From Ceratobasidium sp. AG-K (Eukaryota; Basidiomycota; Agaricomycetes; Cantharellales; Ceratobasidiaceae): a stretch of 64,000 nt of DNA. Every line of letters starts with the position of its first letter. Position 1 is the first letter of the stretch. Where the stretch lies: the NCBI GenBank assembly GCA_037039685.1, contig JAWNGF010000002.1, forward strand, positions 1,302,001 through 1,366,000, in the 5' to 3' direction. Below the pieces are notes generated by a model that made no database searches, had not been told where the DNA came from, and saw nothing but the letters and a program-made list of their open reading frames with translations. The position numbers were made by a program, and so were the translations under genes. Positions 47,768 through 58,628 of this stretch are shown in pieces.

Positions 47768-49134
47768 CAAAGATAGAGCCGGGTAGGGGGGCTTCAAAGT
47801 GGTGAGGATGCCGTCACCTCCTGCCGTCGATCCTTATGTGGAATCCCCATCGCAGAGGGATTTCTTTTCGAACGTCAACTGCGGTGCCCGCCAAGCGGTT
47901 TTATTCCTGGCTTTTGAGTCAAATACCCAAGAAACCAAATGTCTTGGGTATCCCACCGATCGCGAGACCGTGACTCTGGACGCGTCACGCTCACCTGCAC
48001 GTGAGTTGCCCGCTCTCTCTCTCTCATGATCAAAAAACTTGGTAAATTAAACTCAAGGTGACGTTGTGTTTATAATATTTTGCTTTACTTCATGCCTTAC
48101 ACTTTGTTATGGGAATCACAGGCTGGCGTATGTATCCCACCCGCCCACGACGAGCTCTTGTCTAGGTCTCAACTACATTTTCGACGCCACGATGTCAACG
48201 CGTTTTGCCTTCTGCACTGTGTTGACGCGCCTGCCAATCCTTACGCCGCCCATCCATCCGTCAGGCCAAAATCTCCGGGCACGTTGGTTCAATGATGGAT
48301 CATCTGTTTCTCAAGGAGATCCAGAAGTCGAAACGCTTTATGACGGAGCCGTGGATGCGCCACAGAACCTGGCTTCGACAAACTCGGTCGGCTTTTCATT
48401 TGCGGAAAGTGCGAGCTGTTTAATAAATATCAATTATCGTGTTGCCTTTACGATTTGCGATATTTCGGACATCATCCTCCACGCTCGACGGTCAATCTCA
48501 ACCAGATGGAATCCGGGCATGCCCTTTGCGCTCTCCTAACGTAGCGCGGGGATGGTACACACGGGGTCATGCGATGCTCGTGGCTCCACCTGGCGGCGGG
48601 TTTCGCGGTGACTGTGTGACTGTGACTGCGAGTGCTATTGCCCTTTACCCATCAGCGCACCTCGGTGCCGGCCGTGTGCGTTTCTGCCTAGGTCTTCTAA
48701 GATCTTTCACTCGGCCAGCGAAGCCTGGAAACGCCAATCGAATGGGGATCAACCCAAAGTTGTGTCTCAGAGGCGGGACTCCCACGACAAATTTTGCCTA
48801 GATTGTGGGTGATCCATTTCGACAAAGACCCAAAGCTCTGTGCCAACGGAGCCGCTGATGCCCCACGAGCTCAGCTTCTCATGAATCCAGCTGTTCTCTC
48901 ATTTCATCCGCAAGCAATGACGCAATCATGCGATGTTCGTATGCTAGGTGCGCAAACTACAGTTATCTGGGATCGTTTCAGCACCTCCGACAAGAGGTAA
49001 CACCTGGGAGCCCAAGTTCTTTAGGCGAGAAGCCAAACTGTCCCAAAAGATCAAGACCGCTTCTGATCGAGTACATATGTGGAGGATTCTATTGCGCCGC
49101 TCTTGTTAGCCATCCTCTGCGGCCCTCCCTTGCC
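47768..49134. other. Divergent spacer between copy 5 and fragment 2
   Basis: Collinear duplicate of 41111-42430 (see there), including the CATTTCGACAAAGAC and ATGAATCCAG words at about 48818-48890. A plus-strand frame at 48157-48539 (MSTRFAFCTVLTRLPIL) is open here but closed in the duplicate, so it is not supported as a gene. Confidence 0.5.
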
Positions 49135-49479
49135 ATGTCCTCGCCGATTAATATTGAAATTTCTTCCCTTGTCGAATTAATGCCCCTCGTCCCCGGCATA
49201 CGCCAACTTATTGTGGAGAAAGTCAAACTAGCTGTCAATGTTGTATGCCAACCTTCCACGCCCGAAGTGATCCAAGGCGACCTGGATTCTCGCTCCAACC
49301 ACCACACCCTACTCATCCTCTGGTATGCTTATTGGGCTGCCGTTGCACTTGGGCTTCATATTCTGGTCAGCCGCTGTTGGCCTCACTCCCGAAACGGAAG
49401 CAGGATCGCATCCCAAAGTTATCCGTACCGGATATCCAATTTGAATAACACGCGGAAGCTCCCTAGTCTTGCATTATAA
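49135..49479 (+). pseudogene. Fragment 2: N-terminal membrane exon of a caspase-like copy
   Basis: MSSPINIEISSLVELMPLVP at 49135 matches the start of copy 4. The shared core VEKVKLAVNVVCQPST is followed by a membrane segment (LLILWYAYWAAVALGLHILV) and RCWPHSRNGS, against copy 4 RYWPRSRNGA. The frame stops at 49477-49479, and the linker, caspase-like and C-terminal exons are absent: the 3' end of copy 6 begins about 150 bases further on. It is the remnant of the plus-strand partner of copy 5. Confidence 0.78.
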
Positions 49480-49632
49480 TCATTGTCATTAGTTACTGTT
49501 ATTATAGTGATGTAGGCTCTAATGTAAAATTCATCTAGGTGCGTCTAGCATAAAGAGTGTGGAATATGAAAGAATGTTGTTTGGTAGAAGCTCTGCCCAA
49601 TTACACCTGGATTATGGGCTGGATAACTGTGT

Positions 49633-51453
49633 CTACGCCTGGAATACGCAATGGCTTGCACCCCGCATATGCCGCGCTGTGTGGCCTGTATGTTGGGCAG
49701 ACGGCGGATCCTGAAAATTAGAATGTCAACAAACTTATGCTCCGCTAACATCGATAGATCAACTCACAGTAGCCACAGCGAACTTGCACCGCTTCATTTC
49801 TTCGAGATACAAAGCATCAATCTTGACGACTGAATCGCAATGGTTTTTCGTAATAAGCATGGCCAACTGGCGAATATCCTCCCACTAGATAACAAAACAA
49901 CATTAGTGGACAAATGCCAACAAACCAAACGACACCCACCCCTGCTCGTGATCCGTCGGGTACCTGCAGCCCGGGTTGAGCGCACCTTCCTTCTGGCTCA
50001 TCGCTACAATAGTCGCAAAGCTCCGATCCTTTGTGCCACACCATGTGGCTGTACAACAAGTACCTCCCCAACTCGTCCAACCGGCGTTGAAACGCTGCTT
50101 CAAATTCTGCAAAGCCAGCCCCGGCACTCTTGCACACTTGAAACAACGCAAGCCAGAAGCACGACATGGGTAGAGCTGGGTCCTTGAGTTCAATTGCATA
50201 AGAACGTTGTCCGAGGGAGCAAGACCAAACCAAGTTAGCTACACCACTGGGGCTCGCACTCGGGGAGTCCTTGCTCTCACGACAGATGTCGGTAACAATC
50301 GTGACGGGTTTGGTGTGTAGCAACCCGAGGCGCGTACGTGTGGTCGACAGCCAATTGCAAAGGTCATCTTCCGAGATGGATACGTTGTTGGAAAGGCACA
50401 TTCGATTAGTGGAGTTGCCTTGACCAGATAAAAATACGAGCATTTTGGATCCTGTCAAAGTCGCCCGCAGGTCCAGCCAGAGCAGCCAGCCTTTGATATT
50501 GCTAAGGGTGACGTCGGCGCCAGTCAGTGACGTGAAGCGAATGGCCACATTCTCAGTGCTAGGCGCTTGGAGCGCAGTCTTGAAGGCCATGGCATCGTGT
50601 TCCGGGTCTTCTTCGCCGTGGTTGACCCCGACAAAAAATACAGATAGTTGTTCCGTGGGTGGTGCAACGGAATCTTCCGGTTCTTCGGTGGACGACGCAA
50701 GCAGATAGGTTTTATCCGATGGTGACAAAAATCCATCGCCCTCGTGCAGTAAACTTTGGTACCGCGATTGAATCCGACTCGCTTTGGTGTCATAGAGCGT
50801 CGGAATGGGGATGCTCTTGCCTCGCTCAACGGCTATGACGCGGCGGGTCCTTGTCGGGATTGGAGGGGCTTCTACTTCAACCCAGCGAGGGAATGTTTGA
50901 ACCAGAGAAAAAAGCGTCCTCTGGCATCGTCCCGAATCATGTACGTGTTCTGCTCCCATCGCATCAAGGCCATCTTCTGGAACCGCAGGTGCCTGAGTGA
51001 CGGCCCAGCCTGCGAAAGCGCCAAATTAACAGGTTGATTCGGGAATGGTACCAATCCCAACTTACTGCACCCGTTCGGACCAAACGTCCCTTGGTTGGAA
51101 ACCGCAGCCAAGGTGAACGTCCTACCCCGAGTGCGGTGCTGCAACGTTGGCATCCCTCGCCCCACCCAAGTTTGGAACGATAGTCGATAGCACTTGATAC
51201 CAATCGCAAACGCAATGATCGTCCACCAAACACACCAGGGAATGAATATGGGCTGGTGCGTAGGGAGTGCTGCTGGGGTTGGATTCCCTGTACAGTTGTC
51301 GGCAAGGAGTGCAGGTTTTGTCGCAAGAGGATTAGACAGAAATGGCTTTCCGGATGTGTACAGCTGACCGGCAGACGAGAAAGAGTGTGATAGTACAACA
51401 ACCCAGAACCAGGCTTGGGGGGGGGCAATGGAACTTGATGCGTTGGCCTCCAT
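49633..51453 (-). CDS. Caspase-like membrane protein, copy 6 (catalytic His replaced by Gln)
   Basis: Start MEANASSSIAPPQAWFWVVV at 51453: signal peptide, ectodomain of about 45 residues with an NCTG glycosylation site, membrane span (WCVWWTIIAFAIGIKCY). Domain: LSVFFVGVNHGEEDPEHD, VFLSGQGNSTNRMCL, VTDICRESKDSPS, VWSCSLGQRSYA. The Cys cluster is HKGSELCDYCSDEPEGRC, with seven residues before the last Cys. The conserved intron is followed by WEDIRQLAMLITKNHC, and the last exon DPPSAQHTGHTARHM ends in TAG at 49633-49635. The caspase-like exon is one long unbroken frame. There is no divergent partner upstream: the next 7 kb contain nothing recognisable. Confidence 0.77.
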
Positions 51454-54400
51454 CTCGGGCAAGCCTCTTTTTAAGCCAAGTTGAAGCCAATGTTGAAGGT
51501 ATGTTCGAGAAACCCAGGGCGGGCGGTGTTAGGGCCTGAAACGCTGGCGGGACCAATATCCAACCAATTTTCCCCGGAAAGGATCAATGAACCTTAATTT
51601 ATTTGGCACGGATTTACGAGCCCAATGTTCCGGTTAGGGATATTCTGTTTGCATTGTTAGCGCTGCGCAGCCCTCCACGTCTGGCGACCCGTTACACTGC
51701 ATCGGGAAAACCCGACCCGGGACTCGCTGTACTAACCAGCATACCATAATACCCACTACCTTGCATGACAGACCCACGCTAAACGCACCGCATAACTCAT
51801 TCGAAGACGTATCCATAAAACAACCGACCCAAAAACTTATACTATAACCTAACTAGTGATTTCGGTAAGGTCGAGCCTCTATAAATTTACGTCATACGCC
51901 ACAATGTGCCTCTAGCCCGAAATGAAATCTCCAGCTGCATGTTCGCTTCATGTTGCCGAGGCCTTCAGATCCCCGGCGGTAAGCTTACATTGCAATAATC
52001 AGTCACCGAGGTTGCAAACGAGTTCGGCTCCGATCCGCGTGGGATAAGCATAATGTATCGGTGCAGAATGTCGGGGTCTCCACTGGATTTTCGTGGAGTG
52101 CTAGTACTGTTCAAGTCGCGACACGTTCCGAGCCTGCGATCGAAGTCAACCCCCGGCCTATATCTACGCTGTTGAACGCGAATCGCGCTTGCTGCAGGAC
52201 TGGGACGGTGTCTCAGACAATGGCCCTGAACACGGCCATATAACTAATATGGCGGGATCCAGGAGAGGCCTGATTTACTTCAGACGCATACACATCTTAG
52301 GGTAATATTTCATCTCATGTAGCTTATCTCGAAACCCACTCAAATGAGTGGGTAATGTATCGATTAATATACCCTCGTATTGTAAAAGAAAACGTACAGC
52401 CGAGCCAATCCTGATATGGGCAAGTGGTGTGCATGGAGCGAAGGCGGGAACTTGGTCAGCTCACATTGTCAGCGACAATATTCAGCGAGACCGGTGGGAC
52501 CCTTGTATGGCCAGGAATTTGCCGTGGTGTACGCACCTTCGATCTACCGAGCATCTAAGTTCGACATCCGTTCTTCACACGGAACGTTGTACTGTATGAT
52601 AACAACTGTCCACTAAACTCTGAGTCCCCAAATGATTACACTATGAGCTCAGGCGAACCCACAAGCATGTAAAACGTACTACCCCTCACAAACTACGAGA
52701 ATGGGAGGATGACATTATCACCACAGCCGGACAAGTTGCTACCACCAAGTACCGCATTGGTACTGTTGAAGCAAAGCCCAAAAGATCGGACGGGACAAAC
52801 AGTACAGTCACCCTCGCTATTATCCTTCCGGCTGCTCGAGGGGACACCACATTTCAAGCCACTCCCGCGAGGCATCAGAAGCACGGGCAACTAGTCTGTG
52901 GTGACTCAAGGTTTACAATAAAAGCTAATGAGCACCCTCAGTATATTCACCGGTTATCAACCTACAAAGGGCATGGTTTGTTGCAATGAAACCTATCTGG
53001 ACCGGCTTGCAAGCGTAAAATGGAATTCGCACGGGCTGAAACTTCATGGCGACCCTAGGGCTTGTTGCCGACGACCCACCTCGTATCCAGGGGGTATTGC
53101 CCCCTCCTTTGTACCAATGCGAAGTGACCCTCTCACGGCAGGCTCCTAACATTACTTTCATTGTAATTCACTGCTTCATTTGCGCTGCTGCATTTCGGCG
53201 ATACTTACTATGAAGGTGGATCTGCGTCATCAGGTGTCTGCGTTTATGGCATTGCAATCCAGATTGAGGCAATCGTCAAATGTAATTAATAACTGTGACT
53301 GCGAGGGTGTGGTTTCTCATCACGTGCAGGTGGCGTAATGATTTCAGACACGCAATCGAGTCTCCGTTCGACAAATCTACATACCAAGCGCAGGATCCGG
53401 ACAACCAGCGCATATATGAGATCAGACGGAGTCATTCAAGGTATTAAATGTATTAAGTCGCCCAAACTGAAAGGATACTATCATGGAAAACCCGCAGTGT
53501 TGCAGGACCTCTTGCGGCATAGCATGGGAACGAACCGATTGGCTAAGACTTGAGGTTCTTGACGCATCGGTGATGTCTTTGCAATAGCTGAACTTGTTTA
53601 AGGTTTGACAGCGTTGCGTTTCCAGCCGCAGCTCGTCTTGGTTCAGGCGCAAAAAATTATGGGGGGACGAAATGACCCGTCCGGATCGCTATTGCTCTCC
53701 CAACGCTATAGCCCACTTCCCGTTTCAAGCTTCAGATCCTGAGCTGCAGGGTACCTAGAGTAGTGCTAACCGACTCGGCGTACTTGGCTTAAGCGATTGG
53801 CCCTTTGGGGGATGACAGTCAACTCCAAATCTACCAACATAATATCTTTGCCCCATGCTAATACATACCTGGCATCCACCCTGCTAAACTATGATTCGCT
53901 TGAAGGAAATTGTATTAAAAGAGCCACGACTCTGGGGTGAATAAGAAATACAGGAAAAAGCGGCACTATCCGTCCCGCCCAAGCTGCATCTCGTTGCTGT
54001 AGCGCATCATCACAGTCGGTGCTTCCATGATAGTTTGTTGTTCGCACCTGCGGTGGTCCGGTAACCAGTTGAGCTGTGAACAGACCAGCATGTTTCAAGT
54101 GCAATTCTGAGAGGAAGTCTGTGTTGGTGAGTGGAAAGGTTCTTGGTGATGCATTCGCGCTTTGCGACCGTGTGGTAAACTAATAGTGGCCCTTCCAACC
54201 CTGGAAAGGGATTTCAAAGCGATCGTTGAGCCTATAAGCATTTAGGCACGACCTTCACTCGGGCTGCTTCGTACGCACGAGTGGGTTAGTACACCATCAA
54301 CTGAGTGTCACGATCGCATGGAAGTGGGGTGGCCTGGACCAGTGACCAACAGTAGGTCCCTTGCTTCTATCAAATCGGGTAGCGTCGGCAGTGACGTGTA

Positions 54401-57400
54401 AATCTCGTCCGCACCGCCCTCAACCCCTCAAACGGATTGAAAATGCAGCACTAGCCGATATTGTATGGCTTCATGCGGCTTTAGGGGACGGGTAGTCCCA
54501 GGTGTTGATATATGCCATAGGGATAACAACAACCCTAGGGTAGACGGCGCGTCGATAGCGCACTAGCCCCATCATCATGGGTTCACAGCTTTACAGAGGG
54601 CGACCTAACGACAAAGTTTGCAGGTCGGAGAGTGTTCAAGTGTTGTGGATGGCCTGGTCTACTGATTTGATAATATATGTAACCTTTATTGATCTGACTG
54701 CGTCGATCGATCCCACCGAGTTAGACTTCCATATCAGAGATATGCACAAAGGGGCTGGTCTCACGATCCGACAAATCGGATGCAGAAGCGACGCAAAACG
54801 GGGTGCAGAACTCGCAAATGTGTGTGTTAATCCATATACGGCAAACCCCAGACTGTGGTATTGGCACATACAACTGTGTTCGCGTCGTTGGCACTTACCG
54901 TATCCACTGAGAGGCCCTCCCCCCTGCCGTCGTTTCAGCACCGCATACAACCCACCCCCCGAGAGTTACTAGGCCCTATGTGGTCTAATGCCCATGGCCA
55001 AACCACCAACTATCAATCCCCCGGTCACTATGTGCCGCGCGAGACTTACCCCAACTACGACAGCTGCCGCCATCTGGTTCAAAACCGTCAATAGGTTCGC
55101 GATGACTATCACCAGCGGTTTGATTATCAATGGCTCAAATCCTTGCCCGCGCGAGCGATCTGCAGCCATAGGCTCATTGTCGAATTGTTTCCTCCTCCCA
55201 CTCTAGACGTGACTGACCAAAGGCATGGCGTTGCCGTACCGCCTTCAATACGTTCATCTCAAGATCCACTAGCCCGTCTCAGTCACGTCTTGCTCGGCAC
55301 TTTGCAACACTTGGTAAACCGACTTATGTACCATAACAAACCAATCATCTTAGCCCTATCTGTGGCTTGGAGTTCAAATCCGAGCGGCGATATACGCCTC
55401 ATCAAGCCCTCCGAGACAAAACAGCGGCAATACTGCAAGCGGCAGTAAAAACAGACGTTATTAGTTAGCCGAGTATAGGTTATTTGGAGGAAGAAGTTGC
55501 GCGATGCTATCCATATTAGGTGTATTACGTGCGTAGTTTCACGTAACAGCCAATGTGTGTACGTATCAAATTTCTGAAAGCGCAACTGTAGCGCTTCGTG
55601 CAGAGCCCTATACCGCACCTGCCTAGTTCTTCCGGTAGACGGCAAAAGCATACGCCGGGTTTGTGAAACCCTTTCATACGGGGTTAACCTTGACATGGTG
55701 GTTTTTCTCCGCAAGCAACAGAGGTCGAAGGCATGGTTGACATATTGGAGCCAATTCAGCGTCCTGGAGGAAGCCCACGTGGCAAATATTAAGCACTTCA
55801 GCCGATCAGGACATAAAAAGGAGCAATAGCAACACTGATGACATGCAGGAACTCCGAAACGTAGATTAAAATGAGCCGGACGGTTGATTGAAATATAGAA
55901 TGCGGAGGTGCACCACTCCAAACCCGGTCCAGCGGCTTTATGTGCCTGTCAGCTTTTGTCCTGGCTGACAAGAGTATTCAAGCTCACGCAGTCCGCTACG
56001 TACTTACGGTGTGATATTCAACCGACGAGAAACGACTTTGTCATAGCAGCGCGTCCCTATGACATCAGGTGGTGACGTTTTAGTAAGGTTACGTTGCGAT
56101 AATGGATTCTATTGGTTCGCAAGCCGCGCCCCAACCGCGGCAATGCAAGGCCAAAATTTGGTGCTGACCCGGCCTATGCTTACAGTAGTTGACGCGCGCG
56201 CGTGTGGCACAAAAGTGCCGAGCCCATCTTGAGAACCCTCGAACCACTTCCTCTGCAACGATTCCTAGGCTAAGCCATAGCACAAAGTATAATCGGGTGT
56301 TACAAAAATTGAAGCGTAGCTAGCCTAACATAGTAATTGCATTGGAGCTCGTTATACGACTGCAAGGCCTAGATTCTGTGTAGAGATAGTTCACGCTTGA
56401 CCCAGCCCCAATCGACACTGACGATGTGGATTGGCGATACAATGCCAGATAAGGTTAGGCCTGGGAAACACTTCATTATGTGACTAATCACCAGACGATC
56501 ACACTCCCCCCGCCTGCGGCGGGCGACCACTATCCGACGTATCATGCCTCATGTTTGTCAAACCCAAACACCAAAACGGGGATCTCTGCCCAGTCGGCGC
56601 AACCTCCGCCCCTGGTGCGTATTTGCTCGGCCAAGGTGATCAAATCCTAGGAGCGAACAACTCTCGTGTGGGTTCAAGTAACTATCTACTTGATCACGCT
56701 GAAGTTCTTGATATCCAAATTCTTGACGCACTCTGGAATTATAGGAACCAGGCGGTGAACTGGTCCGTCCGATCAACGGCGGACCGAGGCTTACGAGGTC
56801 AACTTGCATCCAACCCTCTCTTTCGCACCATTCGGATTCCTCTCCTTGTCATGCTTAGTGACCTTGGGAATGTTCTTTCCCATGATTCCAAAGTGCTATT
56901 GCGCCGCTAGGAGTTCACCTAGGATAACTCCAGAGGTAGCGCTTTCCGGCGTCTAGACGACTGATTATGGTGCCCCGCAGGCGTGGCGATTGTGGCAAGG
57001 CAGGCTGTTGGAAGTGGCACTAACTTGTATGGTCAGCATCCTCCGTCTTCAAAATTTGTCAAGCAGTCCCTAACCTTCGTGATTCATTGACACTACAGTA
57101 GATCACAATCAGGTGTTTGACAGACTTGACCCTAAACTGAGTGAACGTGCTCGACATTGGTGGGTTCGAAAGAGGGAGAGATCGAATCGTCGAATGGCAA
57201 TACGGCTGCGGCTTTATTGCTTCAAAATGCCTCAGGAGTCCTTTCTACCCGGGCAGCTGGAGATGGCTAGGACAAGGTCTAATACTACAAGAGATGAGGT
57301 ATCAACTTCGTTGGGTTTTCATTGAGACTATAGCTTCGCAATAAAGACAGAACACTAGGTTGACCGCCTAAATCCCAACCGTAAATTTCCTTGCCCGCCC

Positions 57401-58628
57401 GGCGCTCGGAGTGTGGATGGCCGAGTTGGTGGCTCATAGTGCCATGCCGGCATTGGTTCAAGTAAGTGCGTATTTGGTTGCAAGGATAGTTGTGCCGCCT
57501 TTAGTGTGTTGAGGTTCTACCCACGTTCTGATAAACACGCCTCGTCCGGGTAGAATAAAATAATATGAGTTGGTTGGAGTGTCAATATGATTTCAATTCC
57601 TATCATGTCCTATCACATAGCCAAGGCTCAATGTTTCCACTCGCAAATTGTGCTCGCCGCGTCATGTCGACATGTGATCGTGCGCTTTGAACCGACTTAC
57701 GAGAAAGTCACAACCTCGTGGCCTCGCCGTGATGCCAATGCTCATCTTGCGTTATCTGTACTCTATTACAACAATACGTCCCGCCGGTTTGCGAATAAGG
57801 TGCACGTTGGCTTCTTGTCAAGCGGCGTTTCTACAGAGCAGGGTTAATATCCACGGATATCGGGATTCGGGGTGCTCATAAGGTTACTTTGTTCTACCCA
57901 CAGGTTCCGTCAGGCTCTGTATATGCTAGGGAGCTTCTGCTCAGTCGTTACAAGAGTAAGCCACTTATTGTGAGAGACCTAGGGGTAACCGGACCGGATC
58001 GTTGACATTGCCGTCGCTCGAGCAAAGAGAGCAAGACGTTATGAAACGCACAGATCCTGCTTAGCCAGGCATCAGGTCCTAACCAATACACAACGCTGGC
58101 CCAGCGGCCTAGGCATGATTCGCCCGGCCACAATAGCCGCGGTTCGGGCAGGCATCGGTTGCGTTCGGCCTGGATGCGCCCTCGATACCTCTGGGTTTAG
58201 GCTTCTGATCGACGTTATGGCGTAGGGTTGTGTGCCCGATTCGCAATGTCCTGCGGCGATTCGGCAAGTGACTGGCGTAGGGTGATTCGCCGTGTTAGCT
58301 CAAGCAGTTTGAGCTACCCTCGACGACGAACAGGCAGACGGTGTGTCCGGCCTTGGTATCGAACAATTCGCCCAAGGGGCCCAAATGTTAGGGTGGAAAG
58401 CGAACCATAGTGTCAGACGAATATGGTGGTGGGTGTTCGTGGTCGGGAATTGACCTATTCCGTTTGTAGGCAAGTTATGCTTGGTATGATGAACCCTATT
58501 TCATATTTCGACCCGGTTCTCCGCACCTGATTTCTGCACCCTGCTCTGATCTCTTGATCAAAATCGACTTGATCTTCTCTTCAACGACGACCTCTAGAGG
58601 GCTTGCGTAAATACGAGGGCAAATCGTC
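51454..58628. other. Seven-kilobase stretch without a recognisable gene
   Basis: Open frames are short and scattered on both strands, none longer than about 210 codons, and I see no domain, splice-joined model, tRNA or transposon end. The longest frame (55283-55921, minus) has a biased Cys/Arg/Leu content without family resemblance. A hydrophobic minus-strand frame (54969-55169: LIIKPLVIVIANLLTVL) is noted but unsupported. A small hairpin AGCTCAA-GCAG-TTTGAGCT lies near 58296. The region could be decayed transposon sequence or contain non-coding transcripts. Confidence 0.45.

Noticed and set aside
48157..48539. Plus-strand frame between copy 5 and fragment 2
   Set aside because: The duplicated spacer at 41.4-41.8 kb does not keep the frame, so it is not supported as a gene.
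54969..55169. Short hydrophobic minus-strand frame (LIIKPLVIVIANLLTVL)
   Set aside because: Could be a membrane exon, but no neighbouring exon or promoter context was found.
55283..55921. 212-codon minus-strand frame in the gene desert
   Set aside because: No domain, poor start context and an amino acid composition (Cys, Arg, Leu) typical of random frames.
57417..57470. tRNA-like phrase (GGATGGCCGAGTTGGTGGCTCA ... GGTTCAAG, spaced)
   Set aside because: The start resembles a Ser/Leu tRNA D-arm, but I cannot form an acceptor stem or an anticodon stem of proper size.
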